Shown here one piece after another: positions 59,934 through 64,000 of a DNA stretch of 64,000 nt. The notes beneath the pieces are model-generated. The model searched no databases, was not told where the DNA came from, and saw only the letters and a list, made by a program, of their open reading frames with translations. The stretch covers positions 124,001 to 188,000 of the forward strand of contig CAJOHD010000004.1 of NCBI GenBank assembly GCA_905234275.1, written 5' to 3'. The stretch comes from an uncultured Bacteroidales bacterium. GTDB lineage: Bacteria; Bacteroidota; Bacteroidia; Bacteroidales; F082. The stretch's first letter is position 1, and the number at the start of each line of letters is the position of its first letter. The position numbers and the translations under genes are program-made.

Positions 59934-62738
59934 ATGAAGAAATTATTCTTATCAGTCTTGTTCATTGCCACAATGGCAGTGACAAGTTTCGCCCAGATGG
60001 CGATGCCGTGTCCGATGGATCCGAACGTACGCGTCGGAAAGCTTGACAACGGCTTGACTTACTACATCCGCCACAACGAGAAGCCAGCCCAGCGTGCTGA
60101 TTTCTACATCGCACAGAAGGTCGGTTCAGTCCTTGAAGAAGAGAGCCAGCGTGGTCTCGCCCACTTCCTCGAGCACATGGCGTTCAATGGAACAACAAAC
60201 CTTCCAGGTATGACGCTCCGCGAGTATCTCCAGAGCCGCGGTATCAAATTCGGTGAAAACCTCAACGCAGGCACAGGCATCGACCAGACAGTCTACATGG
60301 TGACCAACGTCCCGACCACCATCCCGGGTCTCGTCGACACATGCCTCTTGATCCTCCACGACTGGTCGAGCTTCATTGCTCTTGAAGAAGCTGAGATCGA
60401 CAACGAACGTGGTGTCATCCTTGAAGAGCTCCGCACACGTGAAGACGCCAGCGAGCGTATCATGAAGGAAATCCTTCCTGTGATGTATCCTAACAGCCCT
60501 TACGCCAACCGTCTGCCAGGCGGTCTTCCGGAAGTGGTTGCCAACTTCGAGTATCAGACACTCCGCGACTACTATCACAAATGGTATCGTCCTGACCTCC
60601 AAGGCATTATCATCGTTGGTGACATCGATGTCGACGCCATCGAGGCTCGCATCAAAGAGATGTTTGCCGACATCCCGGCTCCAGTCAACCCGGCTCCAAG
60701 ACCACAATTTATGATTGAAGACAACGTCGAGCCTATCGTGGCAGTCGCTTCTGACCCTGAGGCAACAAACTACAACGTCAATATTTATTACAAGACAGAA
60801 GCAACTCCAGATTCATTGAAGAACGACCTCAACTATTGGATTGGACAATATGCTTTGTCAATGATTTCAATGATGGAAATCAACCGTTTGGAGGAGATCA
60901 CACAGAAAGCCAACCCTCCTTTCATCTACGGATATAGCTATTATTCAAACTATTACATCGCTCCTACAGAAGACGCATGGAATAGCTTCGCAATGGCTAA
61001 AGACGCTGCCGGTATCGACGAAGCAATGACAGCTCTCATTATAGAAAACAAACGTATGGCTGAGTACGGATTCACCAACTCAGAATATGAGAGAGCCAAA
61101 GCTGACTTCATGAAACAAGTTGAAAGCCAATACAATGAGAGAAACAACACAGAAAACCGCAAATATGTCAACGAGTGCCTTAACAACTTCCTCAGCAATG
61201 AGCCTATGATGGGCATCGAGACAGAATATGCTCTGTATCAGCAGGTTATCCCAAGCATTCCGCTTGAAGTAATCAACATGTTCGCTCAGCAGCTCATCCA
61301 CGACGACAATCTCGTCATCACCGTGACAGCTCCTCAGAAAGAAGGTGAGACACTCCCGACAGCTGAAGAAATCCTCGCTTTCTACGTAGCAGCCAACGCA
61401 GCAGAAGTTGAGCCTTATACAGAAGAGGTGTTCGACGGTCCTATCGTACCTAACATGCCAAAACCTGGCAAGATCAAGAAAGTAGTTGATTGCCCACCAT
61501 TCGATGCTAAGATATTGACACTCAGCAACGGCATGAGAGTTTTCTATAAGAAGACCAACTTCAAGGAAGACGAAATCAGATTCACTGCCATGAGCGACGG
61601 CGGTATCTCTGTCCTCAAACAGGATGACTTCACCACATTGAAGGAACTCGACGAACTCATCGGAATCGGCGGTGTCGGCGACTTCAGTCAAACCGATCTC
61701 CCGAAAGTTCTTGCAGGCAAGAAAGTACGCGTCAACCCTTACATCGACACATATTCAGAAGGCATGAGCGGATCCTGCACACCTAAAGACCTCGAGACAA
61801 TGATGCAGCTTATCTACTTGTACTTCACCTCACCTCGTTCAGATGAAGAAGCATTCCAGTCATACGCTCAGCGCACCAAGTCACTTCTTGAAAATCAGGA
61901 AAACAACCCGATGATTGCATTCTCAGATTCTCTTATCAAGGTTATGTACAACAACCATCCGTTCCGCATGAGAATGAAAGCTGAAGATGTCGACAATATT
62001 GACTACGCTAAGGCAATGGAGATGTACAATGATCGTTTCAAAGATCCTAACAACTTCACTTTCTACTTCGTAGGAAACATCGACGAAGAGACATTCAAGC
62101 CATTGGTCGAGCAGTATCTCGCTTCTTTGAAGAAGAACAAACGCAAAGAGACTTGGAAAGACATCAACCTCAGCATCCCGGAGAACGACTACATCTGCAA
62201 ATATGAGAAAGAGATGCAGAATCCGAAGGCCACAATCTATATGATTATCAACGGCACAATGGAATATAGCTATCATAACCAGTTGTACATGAGTGCTTTG
62301 AGCGATGTGATGGATATCTACTACACACGCACCATCCGTGAGGAAGAAGGCGGCACATACGGCGTCGGCGTCATGGGTCAGATCAGTGACAAACCAAAGG
62401 ATGCTTATCTGTTCCTCGTCGCTTTCGACACCAACAAAGAGATGCATGAGAAACTCATGAACAAAGTCTACGAAGGCCTCAACGACGTGGCTCAGAACGG
62501 TCCTGCTCAGGAAGACTTGACAAAAGTTGTTGAAAACATGTACAAGAAACGTGCCGAACAGCTCGAAGAAAACAGCTTCTGGGCTGGCGCAATGGAGAAA
62601 TTTGAGGAAGACAAGGTCAACATCGTGGCAGAATACGACGAGATCGTGAAGTCAATCACTCCTCAGACCATCGCCGACTTCGCTAAAGAAGTGCTGAAAG
62701 GCTACAAGAAGGAGATCGTACAACTTCCTACTGAATAA
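59934..62738 (+). CDS. M16 family zinc metalloprotease (pitrilysin-like)
   Basis: 934 residues. Signal peptide MKKLFLSVLFIATMAVTSFAQ. The first M16 domain starts RVGKLDNGLTYYIRHNEKPAQRADFYIAQKVGSVLEEESQRGLAHFLEHMAFNGTTNLPG (around residues 33-92), with the zinc motif HxxEH (HFLEH, around 75-79) and the downstream Glu in ERGVILEELR (around 150-159). Two further M16-type halves follow (around 190-500 and 520-930), the second lacking an HxxEH. Such periplasmic or surface M16 proteases act on small proteins and peptides. The substrate is unknown. The 3' spacer repeats the prfA-pyrF spacer. Confidence 0.92.
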   Translation: MKKLFLSVLFIATMAVTSFAQMAMPCPMDPNVRVGKLDNGLTYYIRHNEKPAQRADFYIAQKVGSVLEEESQRGLAHFLEHMAFNGTTNLPGMTLREYLQSRGIKFGENLNAGTGIDQTVYMVTNVPTTIPGLVDTCLLILHDWSSFIALEEAEIDNERGVILEELRTREDASERIMKEILPVMYPNSPYANRLPGGLPEVVANFEYQTLRDYYHKWYRPDLQGIIIVGDIDVDAIEARIKEMFADIPAPVNPAPRPQFMIEDNVEPIVAVASDPEATNYNVNIYYKTEATPDSLKNDLNYWIGQYALSMISMMEINRLEEITQKANPPFIYGYSYYSNYYIAPTEDAWNSFAMAKDAAGIDEAMTALIIENKRMAEYGFTNSEYERAKADFMKQVESQYNERNNTENRKYVNECLNNFLSNEPMMGIETEYALYQQVIPSIPLEVINMFAQQLIHDDNLVITVTAPQKEGETLPTAEEILAFYVAANAAEVEPYTEEVFDGPIVPNMPKPGKIKKVVDCPPFDAKILTLSNGMRVFYKKTNFKEDEIRFTAMSDGGISVLKQDDFTTLKELDELIGIGGVGDFSQTDLPKVLAGKKVRVNPYIDTYSEGMSGSCTPKDLETMMQLIYLYFTSPRSDEEAFQSYAQRTKSLLENQENNPMIAFSDSLIKVMYNNHPFRMRMKAEDVDNIDYAKAMEMYNDRFKDPNNFTFYFVGNIDEETFKPLVEQYLASLKKNKRKETWKDINLSIPENDYICKYEKEMQNPKATIYMIINGTMEYSYHNQLYMSALSDVMDIYYTRTIREEEGGTYGVGVMGQISDKPKDAYLFLVAFDTNKEMHEKLMNKVYEGLNDVAQNGPAQEDLTKVVENMYKKRAEQLEENSFWAGAMEKFEEDKVNIVAEYDEIVKSITPQTIADFAKEVLKGYKKEIVQLPTE

Positions 62739-62740
62739 TA

Positions 62741-62811
62741 GTTGAGAGTTTAGAGTGTAGAGTTTAGAGTAGTTTTAAAGTTGAAAGTATAAAGTTTAAA
62801 AGTTTAAAAAT
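62741..62811 (+). repeat. Low-complexity spacer with TAGAGTTTAGAGTG units
   Basis: Almost the same sequence as 24727-24790, again between two plus-strand genes. No promoter box is seen, so the MFS gene may be read from the M16 protease transcript. Confidence 0.55.
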
Positions 62812-64000
62812 ATGACAGAAAAACTTCAAACACTTCGCGACAACGCCGCCATGAGATGGACTGCGTTGCTGCTGTTGGCGCTCGCAATGTTCTGCGCCTA
62901 CATCTTCATGGACATCTTGTCGCCTATCAAAGACTTGATGCAGACCGAGCGTGGTTGGGATAGCTTGGCATTCGGCACAATGCAGGGTTCCGAGACCTTC
63001 CTCAACGTCTTCGTGTTCTTCCTCATCTTCGCAGGTATCATCCTCGACAAGATGGGTGTTCGTTTCACAGCAGTGCTTTCAGGCGCCGTGATGCTCGTTG
63101 GCGGTTTGATTAAGTATTACGCCATCAGCGAAAGCTTCTTCGGTAGCGGTCTTGAGAGATGGTTCACAGAAAACCTCAACTACATCCCGATTTTTGAAGA
63201 ACTTGGCGTTTCTCCATTCTACAGAGGCATGCCAGCATCAGCAAAAATGGCAGCTGTAGGTTTCATGATCTTCGGCTGCGGTGCTGAGATGGCAGGTATC
63301 ACAGTCAGCCGTGGTATCGTGAAATGGTTCAAAGGTCGTGAAACAGCATTGGCAATGGGTTCTGAGATGGCATTGGCACGTCTCGGTGTCGCCACATGTA
63401 TGATCTTCTCACCTTATTTCGCAAAACTCGGTGGAACGATCAACGTGAGCCGCTCAGTGGCATTCGGCGTAGTACTTCTCTGCATCGCCCTCATGATGTT
63501 CGTGGTTTATTTCTTCATGGATAAGAAACTCGATAAACAGACTGGCGAAGCTGAAGAGTCAGACGAGCCATTCAAAGTCAGCGATATCGGCAAGATTTTG
63601 TCAAGCCTCGGTTTCTGGCTCGTGGCATTGCTCTGCGTGCTTTATTACTCAGCAATCTTCCCATTCCAGAAATATGCTGTCAACATGCTTCAGTGCAACC
63701 TTACACTCATTGAAGCCGACCCGACATCATTCTGGGGAGGCAGCTCAGTGACAATCGTACAGTATATCGTGATGCTGCTCGTTGCTATCTGCTCATTCGC
63801 AAGCAACTTCTCAAAGAAAAAGAGCCTGAAACTCGGTCTTATGGTTATCGCTGTCGTCGCCCTCGTAATTTACTGCTACATGGGTTACATGCGTGGCACC
63901 GCTGAGACCATCTTCGCAGTGTTCCCGCTCCTCGCAGTGGCTATCACTCCTATCCTTGGCAACTATGTCGACCACAAAGGTAAAGCTGCTTCAATGCTTA
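62812..64000 (+). CDS. MFS transporter, N-terminal part (runs off window)
   Basis: Open from ATG 62812 to the window edge, 396 residues visible. Multiple hydrophobic helices are seen, starting with WTALLLLALAMFCAYIFMDILSPIKDLM (residues 16-43), ETFLNVFVFFLIFAGIILDKMGVRFTAVLSGAVMLVGGLIKYYA with the MFS loop DKMGVRF between helices, and later GFWLVALLCVLYYSAIFPFQKYAVNML. It belongs to the major facilitator superfamily, perhaps of the oxalate/formate antiporter-like group common in Bacteroidota. The substrate cannot be told. The loop of about 80 residues between early helices is long for the family. Confidence 0.85.
   Translation, partial: MTEKLQTLRDNAAMRWTALLLLALAMFCAYIFMDILSPIKDLMQTERGWDSLAFGTMQGSETFLNVFVFFLIFAGIILDKMGVRFTAVLSGAVMLVGGLIKYYAISESFFGSGLERWFTENLNYIPIFEELGVSPFYRGMPASAKMAAVGFMIFGCGAEMAGITVSRGIVKWFKGRETALAMGSEMALARLGVATCMIFSPYFAKLGGTINVSRSVAFGVVLLCIALMMFVVYFFMDKKLDKQTGEAEESDEPFKVSDIGKILSSLGFWLVALLCVLYYSAIFPFQKYAVNMLQCNLTLIEADPTSFWGGSSVTIVQYIVMLLVAICSFASNFSKKKSLKLGLMVIAVVALVIYCYMGYMRGTAETIFAVFPLLAVAITPILGNYVDHKGKAASML

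Overview
The window looks like a chromosomal segment of a Bacteroidales bacterium (phylum Bacteroidota). Evidence read directly: about fifteen promoters of the Bacteroidota type (TTG, about 19-22 bp, TAnnTTTG, most often TATCTTTG); secreted proteins with type IX secretion (T9SS) C-terminal sorting domains (VKIYPNPAN near the end, closing VxI/VxVxK); a fused SecDF; a DUF4290-murA pair; and a str operon order rpsL-rpsG-fusA. No tRNA, rRNA, CRISPR array or intact transposase was seen.

Layout. 1-1.9 kb: str operon (minus) with a structured leader. 1.9-7.0 kb: AT-rich accessory stretch holding two remnants of a REP-associated tyrosine transposase (RAYT), a PBECR-type nuclease, a small RNA with its own promoter and terminator, a type II restriction-modification operon, an OsmC protein, a small secreted protein and an HTH protein. 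7-8.2 kb: AAA ATPase with twin operator-like palindromes. 8.3-25.6 kb: housekeeping run on the plus strand (uvrD/pcrA, DUF4290, murA, grpE-dnaJ, NatAB-like ABC exporter, secDF, a PorE-like OmpA protein, purM-prfA, pyrF). 25.6-30.1 kb: minus-strand thioesterase, Omp28-like T9SS cargo, ilvE, methyltransferase. 30.4-34.5 kb: htpG, lemA-TPM pair, ftsE. 34.5-36.7 kb: two glycosyltransferases. 36.8-39.2 kb: murB and a second AAA ATPase. 39.2-45.7 kb: operon of large T9SS surface proteins plus a small protein with a sorting-tail-like C-terminus, preceded by a structured RNA. 45.8-46.5 kb: MntA/HepT toxin-antitoxin with a frameshifted toxin. 46.5-52.1 kb: pyrD-pyrK, DUF5606, MsbA-like ABC transporter, purB. 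52.2-64 kb: lipocalin-like protein, lpd, lytic transglycosylase, uvrA, glucosaminidase, rsmG, M16 protease, MFS transporter (cut by the window end).

The most interesting signal is a family of roughly 200-nt structured RNA elements. Two clear copies (about 6659-6875 and 45474-45691, both transcribed on the minus strand) share a promoter at one end, a covarying set of helices and an intrinsic terminator at the other end, and each terminator sits less than 50 nt upstream of an otherwise promoterless gene (an HTH protein and a giant surface-protein operon). A third, more diverged copy (about 4851-5073) precedes the restriction-modification operon. The geometry suggests a transcription attenuator or a mobile small RNA that has come to control accessory genes. 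I could not match it to a family I know.

A second theme is small palindromic repeats that sit inside reading frames without breaking them: a 28-bp GTAGAGACG-type palindrome encodes the same peptide (KDARPCVST) in a methyltransferase and in PyrK, and related or other palindromes are found in MurB (three), a TPM-domain protein and UvrD. Together with the RAYT remnants they point to past REP-type activity.
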